Assembly: GCA_900770445.1 (NCBI GenBank)
Contig: CAAGKO010000040.1
Coordinates: 7,224-71,223, forward strand
Reading direction: 5' to 3'
DNA length: 64,000 nt
Source: an uncultured Oribacterium sp.
Lineage (GTDB): Bacteria > Bacillota > Clostridia > Lachnospirales > Lachnospiraceae
Shown here: positions 57,650 through 64,000 of the stretch, piece by piece
How the letters are laid out: each line of letters starts with the position of its first letter
Position numbering within the stretch: the first letter of the stretch is position 1
Program-made: the position numbers and the translations under genes
Notes under the pieces: model-generated
The model's input: only the letters and a program-made list of their open reading frames with translations
Databases searched by the model: none
What the model was told of the DNA's origin: nothing

Positions 57650-58897
57650 ATGAAAATTGCGATTTTAGGCTATGGCACCATCGGCTCCGGCGTGGCAGAG
57701 GTACTGCGCATCAATCAGGCGCAGATCGAGAAGAAGCTCGGCGAGCCGGTCGAGCTCAAGTATGTACTGGATCTTCGTACCGATATCGGTGTCGATAATG
57801 ATAAGCTGATCTCCGACTTTTCCATCATCGAGAACGACCCGGAGGTGAAGCTCGTCGTCGAGACCATGGGCGGCATTCATCCGGCCTATGAGTTCGTGAA
57901 GGCCTGCCTCGAGAAGGGCAAGCACTGTGTCACCTCGAACAAGGCACTCGTGGATGCCGTCGGCTCTAAGCTGATCGGCATCGCCCGCGAGCATCACTGC
58001 AATTTCTATTTCGAGGCTTCCGTCGGTGGCGGCATCCCGGTCATCCGTACGATCTACCATAACTATGCCGGCGAGAATCTGACCGAGATCACCGGTATCA
58101 TGAACGGTACCACGAACTTCATCCTTACGAAGATGCGTGAGAAGGGGGCCGACTTCGAAGAGACCCTCGTGGAGGCACAGCGTCTCGGCTATGCAGAGCG
58201 CGACCCGTCCTCTGATATCGATGGCTTCGATACCTCCCGTAAGACGGCGATCCTTCTCAGCATGGCCTCCGGCAACCGCTGCCGTCATGAGGATATCTAT
58301 ACCGAGGGTATCCGTGCGGTTTCGAAGCTGGATTTCCTCTATGCGCGTGAGCTGGGTATGACCATCAAGCTGCTCGGTTCCGTACAGCAGGTCGAGGATA
58401 AGTACTTCGCCTATGTCGTACCGATGATGATTCCGAAGTCGGATCCGCTTTTCAGCGTCGATGGCGTCTACAACGGTATCCGTATCGTCGGAAACTGCCT
58501 CGGTACCACCATGCTCTATGGTATGGGCGCCGGCAAGATGCCGACCGCGAGTGCTGTCGTATCCGACATCATCGCAGCCGTACGTCACCAGCATGATTTC
58601 CAGGGCATCGGCTGGACAGAGAAGATGATCCAGATCGAGCCGATGAGCTCCAACGCGTTCGCCTATTTCGTTCGTGTCGAGGGCACACCGGATGCGGTGA
58701 AGAAAGAGCTCCGTGAGCTCTTCCTCGAGGATAGCTCGAAGCTGGTTCCGATCGCACTGGGCGGTCGCACCGATGAGTTCGGCTTCGTCACCGATGTGAT
58801 GTTTGAGGGCGACTTCCTGCAGAATGTCGCTGAGTTTGAAGAGAAGACCGGACGCCGGATCTTCCATTTCATCCGTACCGAGAAGGAAGAGGACTGA
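57650..58897 (+). CDS. hom: Homoserine dehydrogenase
   Basis: The enzyme reduces aspartate semialdehyde to homoserine, the branch point to threonine and methionine. The 415-residue protein has the dinucleotide motif GYGTIGSG (7-14), the catalytic region ITGIMNGTTNFILTKM and GYAERDPSSDIDGFDTSRK (Asp/Lys residues of the active site). The C-terminal about 85 residues (SNAFAYFVRVEGTPDAVKKELRELF) look like an ACT-type regulatory region. GGGGGA lies just before the ATG at 57650. Its stop overlaps the tsaE start by one base. Confidence 0.96.
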   Translation: MKIAILGYGTIGSGVAEVLRINQAQIEKKLGEPVELKYVLDLRTDIGVDNDKLISDFSIIENDPEVKLVVETMGGIHPAYEFVKACLEKGKHCVTSNKALVDAVGSKLIGIAREHHCNFYFEASVGGGIPVIRTIYHNYAGENLTEITGIMNGTTNFILTKMREKGADFEETLVEAQRLGYAERDPSSDIDGFDTSRKTAILLSMASGNRCRHEDIYTEGIRAVSKLDFLYARELGMTIKLLGSVQQVEDKYFAYVVPMMIPKSDPLFSVDGVYNGIRIVGNCLGTTMLYGMGAGKMPTASAVVSDIIAAVRHQHDFQGIGWTEKMIQIEPMSSNAFAYFVRVEGTPDAVKKELRELFLEDSSKLVPIALGGRTDEFGFVTDVMFEGDFLQNVAEFEEKTGRRIFHFIRTEKEED

Positions 58898-59313
58898 TGA
58901 TTTTTGAGAGTAATTCAGCGGAGGATACCTTCGCATTCGGACAGAAGCTGGGCCGCGAGGCGGTCCCGGGCGAGATCATCTGTCTCGATGGTGACCTCGG
59001 TGTAGGCAAGACCGTCTTCACCCAGGGCTTCGCCGCGGGACTCGGCATCGACGATTATGTGAATTCGCCGACCTTTAACATCGTGAAAGAGTATGAAGGC
59101 GGGCGTCTCCCGCTCTATCACTTCGATGTCTATCGTATCGGGGATCCTTCCGAGATGGAGGAGATCGGCTATGAGGACTATTTCTATGGTCAGGGCGTCA
59201 GCATCATCGAGTGGCCGGGACAGATCGAGGAGCTTCTGCCGAAGGAGGCCCACTGGGTGCGCATCCGGAAGGACCTCACGAAGGGCTTCGATTACCGACG
59301 CATCGAGTATTAA
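58897..59313 (+). CDS. tsaE: tRNA t6A biosynthesis ATPase TsaE
   Basis: TsaE is the ATPase partner of TsaB/TsaD in making N6-threonylcarbamoyladenosine on tRNAs. The 138-residue protein has P-loop GDLGVGKT (32-39), the SPTFNIVKEY motif, and HFDVYRI; all are typical. It overlaps hom by one base (TGATG), so the genes are translationally coupled. tsaB follows. Confidence 0.96.
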   Translation: MIFESNSAEDTFAFGQKLGREAVPGEIICLDGDLGVGKTVFTQGFAAGLGIDDYVNSPTFNIVKEYEGGRLPLYHFDVYRIGDPSEMEEIGYEDYFYGQGVSIIEWPGQIEELLPKEAHWVRIRKDLTKGFDYRRIEY

Positions 59314-59328
59314 GTATGGGATAACACT

Positions 59329-60153
59329 ATGTTGATTTTAGGAATCGATTCATCCGGACACACTGCGAGCGTCGCCTTATACGCAGACGGTGTCGTCCTT
59401 TCAGAATATTCAAACAATATCGGACTTACCCACTCTCAGACACTTTTACCTATGGTGGCTGAGATTTTTTCACGTACCGGACATAAGGCTGAAGAGCTGG
59501 ATGCCATCGCGGTCAGCGCAGGTCCCGGTTCCTTTACCGGTCTCCGCATCGGCGCCGCGACGGCGAAGGGCCTCGCCCTCGGCTACGACATCCCGCTCGT
59601 CGAGGTGAGCACCCTCGAGGGTCTCGCGATGAATGTACACGAGATGGATGAGGTTTATGTGCATCCGATCATGGATGCGCGTCGCAGCCAGGTGTATACC
59701 GCAACCTTTCTCGACGGACAGCTGATCGGAGAGGAAGAGGCGATCGGCATCGAGGAGCTCGTCACAAAAATCAATCAGATGCCGGGAAAGCACTTTTTCC
59801 TGGGGGATGCCGTTCCGGTATACCGCAGCTGCCTCGAGGCGAAGCTCTCCGTACCATATCGCTTCGCCGGCCCGGGAAATCTCCTGCAGCGTGCTTCCTC
59901 TGTCGCCATGCTCGGTGCAGAACAGCTCACGCAGGGAAAGGCGGTAGCCGGTAAAGACTTCCACCTCAGCTATATCCGGAAGCCGCAAGCAGAACGCGAG
60001 CGTGATGCCGCCGGTCTCCGGGAGTATGACATCACACACGAGGATCCGAATCTGCTGAAAAAGACAGCGGGCGAGGATCGTCTCACGGCACGGAACTATA
60101 AGATCGATGCCGGTCCAGGCTACGAGGATGACACGGTTCCGGAGAATTTATAA
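59329..60153 (+). CDS. tsaB: tRNA t6A biosynthesis protein TsaB
   Basis: TsaB is the inactive paralogue of TsaD that scaffolds the t6A complex. The 274-residue protein starts ILGIDSSGHTASVALYADG, has the GPGSFTGLRIGAATAKGLALGYDIP core, and lacks the metal-binding His pair of TsaD, as expected. About 45 residues longer than usual, with a charged C-terminal extension. The Shine-Dalgarno before the ATG is weak; coupling to tsaE 15 bp upstream is likely. Confidence 0.95.
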   Translation: MLILGIDSSGHTASVALYADGVVLSEYSNNIGLTHSQTLLPMVAEIFSRTGHKAEELDAIAVSAGPGSFTGLRIGAATAKGLALGYDIPLVEVSTLEGLAMNVHEMDEVYVHPIMDARRSQVYTATFLDGQLIGEEEAIGIEELVTKINQMPGKHFFLGDAVPVYRSCLEAKLSVPYRFAGPGNLLQRASSVAMLGAEQLTQGKAVAGKDFHLSYIRKPQAERERDAAGLREYDITHEDPNLLKKTAGEDRLTARNYKIDAGPGYEDDTVPENL

Positions 60154-60265
60154 TCGGACATACCCAGGTCTATCCCCGGGGCATCGCAGAGCCGCATCCC
60201 TGCGCCGTCAGCGTACCGCCGGACGCCGGGTATAAAGTGTACAGGAACGACAGGAGGGACGCCCG

Positions 60266-60826
60266 ATGAAGGAAAACGCGTATACCATTGAATCCATGCG
60301 GCCGGAGGACATCCCGGAGGTACTTCGCCTCGAGCGGGAAGCCTTCGGTCAGATGGCCTGGCATGCCGCTGATTTCGAATCCGCGATCTCATCGAAATGC
60401 GATTTCCCGCTGGTGATCCGTGCCACCGTTCCGGTTTCGAGAACGATACAGGAGTACAGTTCATCCGTAGATGCCGAAACGCACTCCGTTCCGAGGCCGC
60501 TGCAGACAGGCGCAGTGCAAGATGCAGCGGCCGACAGCATTGGTCTCGCAGGGTATGCGGTACTGCGGATCATCGCGCCGGAAGCCGAGATCGAAAATAT
60601 ATGTGTGGCGCCCGCCTGCCGTCGAAGCGGCGTCGGTGAAACGCTGATGGCGGAGATGCTGCGTCTCGCTGCAGAAGGGGATGCAGAACGCATCTTTCTG
60701 GAGGTCCGGGCACACAATGAGCCTGCAAAGGCACTATATCTTAAAAGGGGATTCGTAGAATCCTATCGACGAAAGAACTACTATCAGGGTCCGACAGAGG
60801 ATGCCATCATCATGATGAAGGAATAA
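60266..60826 (+). CDS. rimI: Ribosomal protein alanine N-acetyltransferase RimI-type GNAT
   Basis: The 186-residue GNAT protein has the acetyl-CoA binding motif CVAPACRRSGVGETLMAEML (RxxGxG/A) and the C-terminal ARHNxxA-like stretch FLEVRAHNEPAKALYLKRGFVE. It carries about 35 extra residues (about 55-92) in the middle. AGGAGG precedes the ATG. It lies between tsaB and tsaD as in many Bacillota, which supports rimI; exact acetylation target is inferred. Confidence 0.9.
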   Translation: MKENAYTIESMRPEDIPEVLRLEREAFGQMAWHAADFESAISSKCDFPLVIRATVPVSRTIQEYSSSVDAETHSVPRPLQTGAVQDAAADSIGLAGYAVLRIIAPEAEIENICVAPACRRSGVGETLMAEMLRLAAEGDAERIFLEVRAHNEPAKALYLKRGFVESYRRKNYYQGPTEDAIIMMKE

Positions 60827-60830
60827 AAAT

Positions 60831-61748
60831 ATGCTGGATATTTGTTTACTGGGAACCGGCGGGATGATGCCGCTTCCGAACCGATGGCTCACGAGCCTCA
60901 TGCTTCGCTGCAACGGCAGCAGTATGCTGATCGACTGCGGCGAGGGCACTCAGATCGCCATGAAGGAGAAGTCATGGTCGCCGAAGCCGATCGATGTGAT
61001 CTGCTTCACGCACTACCATGCGGATCATATCTCCGGTCTGCCGGGCATGCTTCTTTCGATGGGAAACGCCGAGCGTACCGAGCCGCTGCACATGGTCGGA
61101 CCGAAGGGCCTCCGACGCGTAGTGGATGGACTGCGCGTGGTGGCACCGGAGCTTCCGTTCGAAATCGTCTATCATGAGCTTTCAGAACCGCTCGAGCAGA
61201 TCGAGTTCGGGCCGTTCGTGCTGGATGCCTTCAAGGTGAACCATAAAATCACCTGTTATGGCTATCGCGTCAGCATCCGCCGGCTCGGAAAGTTCGATGC
61301 GGCACGCGCACAGGCGAGTCACATCCCGATCCGCTGCTGGAATCGACTGCAGCACGGAGAAACGGTCGAGGAAGATGGACAGATCTATACACCGGACATG
61401 GTGATGGGAGCCGCACGCCGCGGACTGAGCGTTACCTACTGTACCGATACCCGTCCGACCCCGATGATCACGGAGATGGCGACCGACGTCGACCTCTTTA
61501 TCTGCGAGGGCATGTACGGTGAGTACGAGAAGCTCGACAATGCGAAGAAGTATAAGCACATGATGATGGTCGAGGCAGCCCGTATCGGTGCCGAGGCGCA
61601 GCCGAAGGAGATGTGGTTTACACATTATTCTCCGAGCGAGATGAAGCCGGATATCTATCGGGACGAGATCTCGAAGATATGGCCGGTGAAGTTCGCACGG
61701 GACGGCTGGACGAAGGATCTCGTGTTCGATGAAGAGGGCGATGAGTAA
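60831..61748 (+). CDS. rnz: RNase Z (tRNA 3' endonuclease), metallo-beta-lactamase fold
   Basis: RNase Z cleaves tRNA precursors lacking an encoded CCA after the discriminator base; both tRNAs in this window lack CCA. The 305-residue protein has the zinc motif THYHADHISGLPGML (HYHADH, 61-66), further metal ligands in TYCTDTRPT and WFTHYSPSE, and the N-terminal LGTGGMMPLPNRW typical of the family. The start is close to the rimI stop; AAGGA precedes it. Confidence 0.92.
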   Translation: MLDICLLGTGGMMPLPNRWLTSLMLRCNGSSMLIDCGEGTQIAMKEKSWSPKPIDVICFTHYHADHISGLPGMLLSMGNAERTEPLHMVGPKGLRRVVDGLRVVAPELPFEIVYHELSEPLEQIEFGPFVLDAFKVNHKITCYGYRVSIRRLGKFDAARAQASHIPIRCWNRLQHGETVEEDGQIYTPDMVMGAARRGLSVTYCTDTRPTPMITEMATDVDLFICEGMYGEYEKLDNAKKYKHMMMVEAARIGAEAQPKEMWFTHYSPSEMKPDIYRDEISKIWPVKFARDGWTKDLVFDEEGDE

Positions 61749-61860
61749 ACGGCATCAGCGATGCTGTATCGTATCATTCGCACCGCCTCCGTCCTGCGAT
61801 TGCATCAGCAACGGAACAGAGGCGATGCATACAAGCTTAGTATATGAATCTGGAGTAGCC

Positions 61861-62880
61861 ATGGCAGATATTACAATCCTGGGAATCGAATCCAGCTGTG
61901 ACGAGACCGCCGCTGCGGTCGTTCGTAATGGCCGTGAGGTTCTTTCCAACATCATTTCATCGCAGATCGCGATTCATACAGAGTACGGCGGGGTCGTACC
62001 GGAGATCGCTTCCCGTAAGCATCTCGAAAAGATCGACGACGTCATCGCGCTCGCGCTGAAGGAAGCCCACTGTACCTTCGACGACATCGATGCCATCGCG
62101 GTCACCTATGGTCCTGGTCTCGTCGGGGCCCTGCTCGTCGGGGTGGCGGAAGCGAAGGCACTCGCCTATGCGTTGAAAAAGCCGCTGATCGGTGTCCACC
62201 ATATCGAGGGGCATGTCAGCGCAAACTATATCGAAAACAAGACGCTCGAGCCTCCGTTTGCTTGTCTGATCGTATCGGGTGGTCATACCCACCTCGTCGT
62301 CGTGCAGGATTATGGTAAGTTCGAGATCGTCGGCCGTTCACGTGATGATGCTGCCGGTGAAGCCTTCGATAAGGTGGCTCGTGCCGTCGGACTCGGCTAT
62401 CCGGGTGGCCCGAAGGTCGATGCTGCTTCGAAAAGCGGCAACCCGCAGGCCATCACATTCCCGCGGGGGACGGTGACCGACAACCCGTACGATTTCACCT
62501 TCTCCGGTATCAAATCGTCGGTCCTCAACTACATCAATAAGGCGAAAATGATGAATACCCCGATCGACGTTCCGGATCTCTGCGCCTCCTTCCAGGAAGC
62601 CGTCACCGATTCGCTCGTTTCGCGTGCCATCATGCTCTGTAAGGAGCGCGACTATCAGAAACTCGCCATCGCGGGCGGCGTCGCTTCCAACAGCCATATC
62701 CGCGCGCGGATGGAAGAGGAGTGTACGAAAAACGGCATCACCTTCTATCGCCCGAGTCCGGTACTCTGCACGGACAATGCTGCCATGATCGGCTGCGCGG
62801 GTTACTATGAATACCTGCAGGGCCGTCGTGACGGTCTGGACCTGAACGCCTGCCCGAACCTGAAACTCGGTGAGCGGTGA
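61861..62880 (+). CDS. tsaD: tRNA N6-adenosine threonylcarbamoyltransferase TsaD
   Basis: TsaD transfers the threonylcarbamoyl group to A37 of tRNAs decoding ANN codons. The 339-residue protein has GIESSCDETAAAVV, the metal-binding HHIEGHVSANY region, VSGGHTHLV, and CTDNAAMIGCAGYYEY. Start at 61861 with GGAG six bases upstream; an upstream frame adds unconserved residues. The cluster tsaE-tsaB-rimI-tsaD is nearly complete for t6A; tsaC is elsewhere. Confidence 0.97.
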   Translation: MADITILGIESSCDETAAAVVRNGREVLSNIISSQIAIHTEYGGVVPEIASRKHLEKIDDVIALALKEAHCTFDDIDAIAVTYGPGLVGALLVGVAEAKALAYALKKPLIGVHHIEGHVSANYIENKTLEPPFACLIVSGGHTHLVVVQDYGKFEIVGRSRDDAAGEAFDKVARAVGLGYPGGPKVDAASKSGNPQAITFPRGTVTDNPYDFTFSGIKSSVLNYINKAKMMNTPIDVPDLCASFQEAVTDSLVSRAIMLCKERDYQKLAIAGGVASNSHIRARMEEECTKNGITFYRPSPVLCTDNAAMIGCAGYYEYLQGRRDGLDLNACPNLKLGER

Positions 62881-62892
62881 TAGGAGGTATCT

Positions 62893-63696
62893 ATGTATAA
62901 CGGAAGAAAAGTCTATGCGATCGTCCTGGCTGCCGGCAGCGGACGCCGCATGCACAGTAAAACGAAGAAACAGTTTATGGAGATCCTCGGCAGACCGCTT
63001 TTCAGCTGGAGTGCATCCCGCTTCGATCGGCATGACGCGGTGGATGGCATCATCCTGACCACCGGAGAAGAGGACATCCCGTATATGAAGGAGCTGACAC
63101 AGGCAGACGGAGCATACCCTCTGGAGAAGCTCTCTGCCATCGTCGCCGGAGGAAAGGAACGCTACCACTCTGTCTTCGAAGGACTGAAGAAAGTCGCCGA
63201 GCTCGAGAAAACGGATACAGCTTCGTCTGATACCGGGATGGCGCCATCCGGCGCACAGGATCCGCTCATTATGATTCATGACTGTGCACGCCCGATGCTG
63301 ACCGATGCCATCATCGACGATGCTCTGCACTACGCAGAGAAATACCATGCGGCGGTGATCGGCATGCCGGTGAAGGATACCATCAAGGTCCTCGATGCGG
63401 ATCACTTCGTGAAGGAGACACCGGAAAGAAGTTCACTGTGGCTCATGCAGACACCACAGAGCTTCGATTTCTCGCTTATCTATAAAGCATATGCAGCGAT
63501 GATCGACCAGGAGGCGAGAGGACATCTTATGATTCCGATAACCGATGATGCTATGGTCGTTGAGTCATTCGCCGGACAGCGTGTAAAGATTATCTCCGGA
63601 AGCTATGAAAATATCAAGGTTACAACCCCGGAGGATGTAAAGATGGCGGAGTACTATCTTTCTGCCGCTCTTAAAAAAAATTCAGAAAACAGTTGA
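62893..63696 (+). CDS. ispD: 2-C-methyl-D-erythritol 4-phosphate cytidylyltransferase
   Basis: IspD joins MEP to CTP in the non-mevalonate isoprenoid pathway. The 267-residue protein has VLAAGSGRRM (11-20), KEQF-like KKQFMEILGRPLFSWS, VAGGKERYHSVFEGL, HDCARPMLT, and the PVKDTIKVL and QTPQSF motifs. A Ser/Ala/Gly-rich insertion of about 20 residues precedes the IHDCARP motif. AGGAGG lies six bases before the ATG. The last codons overlap the TTGACA of the next promoter. Confidence 0.95.
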   Translation: MYNGRKVYAIVLAAGSGRRMHSKTKKQFMEILGRPLFSWSASRFDRHDAVDGIILTTGEEDIPYMKELTQADGAYPLEKLSAIVAGGKERYHSVFEGLKKVAELEKTDTASSDTGMAPSGAQDPLIMIHDCARPMLTDAIIDDALHYAEKYHAAVIGMPVKDTIKVLDADHFVKETPERSSLWLMQTPQSFDFSLIYKAYAAMIDQEARGHLMIPITDDAMVVESFAGQRVKIISGSYENIKVTTPEDVKMAEYYLSAALKKNSENS

Positions 63697-63721
63697 CAAG
63701 AAGGATACTTATCGATAATAT
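63693..63721 (+). promoter_or_regulatory. Promoter of tRNA-Ser
   Basis: TTGACA (63693-63698, overlapping the ispD stop) and TAATAT (63716-63721), 17-bp spacer, 33 bp before the tRNA. Confidence 0.75.
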
Positions 63722-63753
63722 ATCTAAGTCGCTCGTAAAGAGCGCGTAAAAGT

Positions 63754-63839
63754 GCAGAGGTATCGAAGTGGTCATAACGAGGCGGTCTTGAAAACCGTTT
63801 GTCCGCAAGGGCACGTGGGTTCGAACCCCTCCCTCTGCG
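63754..63839 (+). tRNA. tRNA-Ser (anticodon TGA)
   Basis: The 86-base sequence folds with acceptor GCAGAGG/CCTCTGC, anticodon arm GCGGT CTTGAAA ACCGT with anticodon TGA, the long variable arm typical of tRNA-Ser, and T-arm with GTTCGAACC. No encoded CCA tail. Confidence 0.95.
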
Positions 63840-63872
63840 TTTGAAATCATCAAAAAGATTTCAAAAAAGCTC

Positions 63873-63901
63873 TTGACAATCAAAAGACGGTTTGCTAATA
63901 T
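63873..63901 (+). promoter_or_regulatory. Strong promoter, probably of an rRNA operon starting past the window
   Basis: TTGACA (63873-63878) and TAATAT (63896-63901), 17-bp spacer, with an extended -10 TG (63893-63894). The transcript begins GAAAGCGAGAGCACAACGAACCTTGAAAA-like leader, a pattern common just before 16S rRNA genes of Bacillota. Only about 95 leader bases are visible, so the rRNA call is inferred. Confidence 0.7.
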
Positions 63902-64000
63902 AAACAAGCTGTCGCAGAAAGCGAGAGCACAACGAACCTTGAAAATCAAAGATCGATTAATACACAGACCCTGAAGATTCTAAAGAATTTTCAGAGACCA

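Noticed and set aside
57665..58936. 423-codon minus-strand frame over hom
   Set aside because: Antisense of homoserine dehydrogenase; composition matches shadow frames, with no start signal.
1..64000. Defence, phage or toxin-antitoxin system
   Set aside because: No restriction, CBASS, Cas, integrase, phage structural or toxin motif was found in any gene that passes inspection.

Overview
The window looks like a chromosomal segment of a moderately high-GC Bacillota (class Clostridia, most likely Lachnospiraceae or a close relative). The evidence is the gene order rimP-nusA-ylxR-ylxQ-infB-rbfA-nrnA-truB, a T-box ahead of thrS, long-form hibernation factor, prfB just after secA, an SLH-type surface protein, LytS/YesM-type sensing beside sugar- or anion-type ABC transporters, and strong GGAGG ribosome binding sites. 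No phage, insertion sequence, CRISPR array or defence island is visible. Most of the window is core genome with a few accessory islands.

Layout. 1-1.6 kb: 3' end of a NudC-type Nudix hydrolase, translationally coupled to a type I asparaginase. 1.6-9.4 kb: an OmpR-type two-component system on the minus strand, diverging from an operon of an SLH-domain exported protein, a MacA-like adaptor with an internal duplication, and a MacB-like ATPase and permease. Paired 11-bp direct repeats between the two units look like binding sites for the regulator. 9.4-15.5 kb: a REP-like hairpin, pyrG behind a leader terminator, a metal exporter-like protein with a histidine-rich loop, a BTAD-type regulator and a neurotransmitter:sodium symporter-family transporter. 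15.5-23.6 kb: the translation and transcription-factor operon (short rimP, nusA, ylxR, ylxQ, infB, rbfA, nrnA and a fused truB-ribF). 23.7-30 kb: rpsO, pnp with a structured leader, gltX and a UvrD-type helicase.

30-36 kb: a second two-component system, a small unknown protein, a degenerate M28-like membrane protein, an AEC permease, a small secreted protein and tRNA-Pro. 36.3-37.5 kb: an HD phosphohydrolase paired with a DNPH1/Rcl-type deoxynucleotide N-hydrolase. 37.7-46.4 kb: a complete sensing and uptake unit (binding lipoprotein, LytS-like kinase, AraC-type response regulator, then a second binding lipoprotein, a fused two-domain permease and an unusually long ATPase). 46.4-48.7 kb: promoter, T-box and a ThrRS that lacks the TGS domain. 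49-52 kb: TRIC-type channel, SDR enzyme, NlpC/P60 wall hydrolase. 52.2-57 kb: hpf and secA divergent around a large inverted repeat, then a prfB without the programmed frameshift. 57.1-63.7 kb: ACT regulator, hom, tsaE, tsaB, rimI, rnz, tsaD and ispD. The window ends with tRNA-Ser and a strong promoter that probably opens an rRNA operon.

The most noteworthy items are: an intergenic repeat family with four copies (3810, 36035, 37525, 50656); the three-component sensor linked to an ABC transporter whose ATPase carries a roughly 125-residue insertion; the TruB-RibF fusion; and several structured leaders (nusA operon, pnp, pyrG, uvrD). All functional statements rest on reading motifs by eye; no database search was run.
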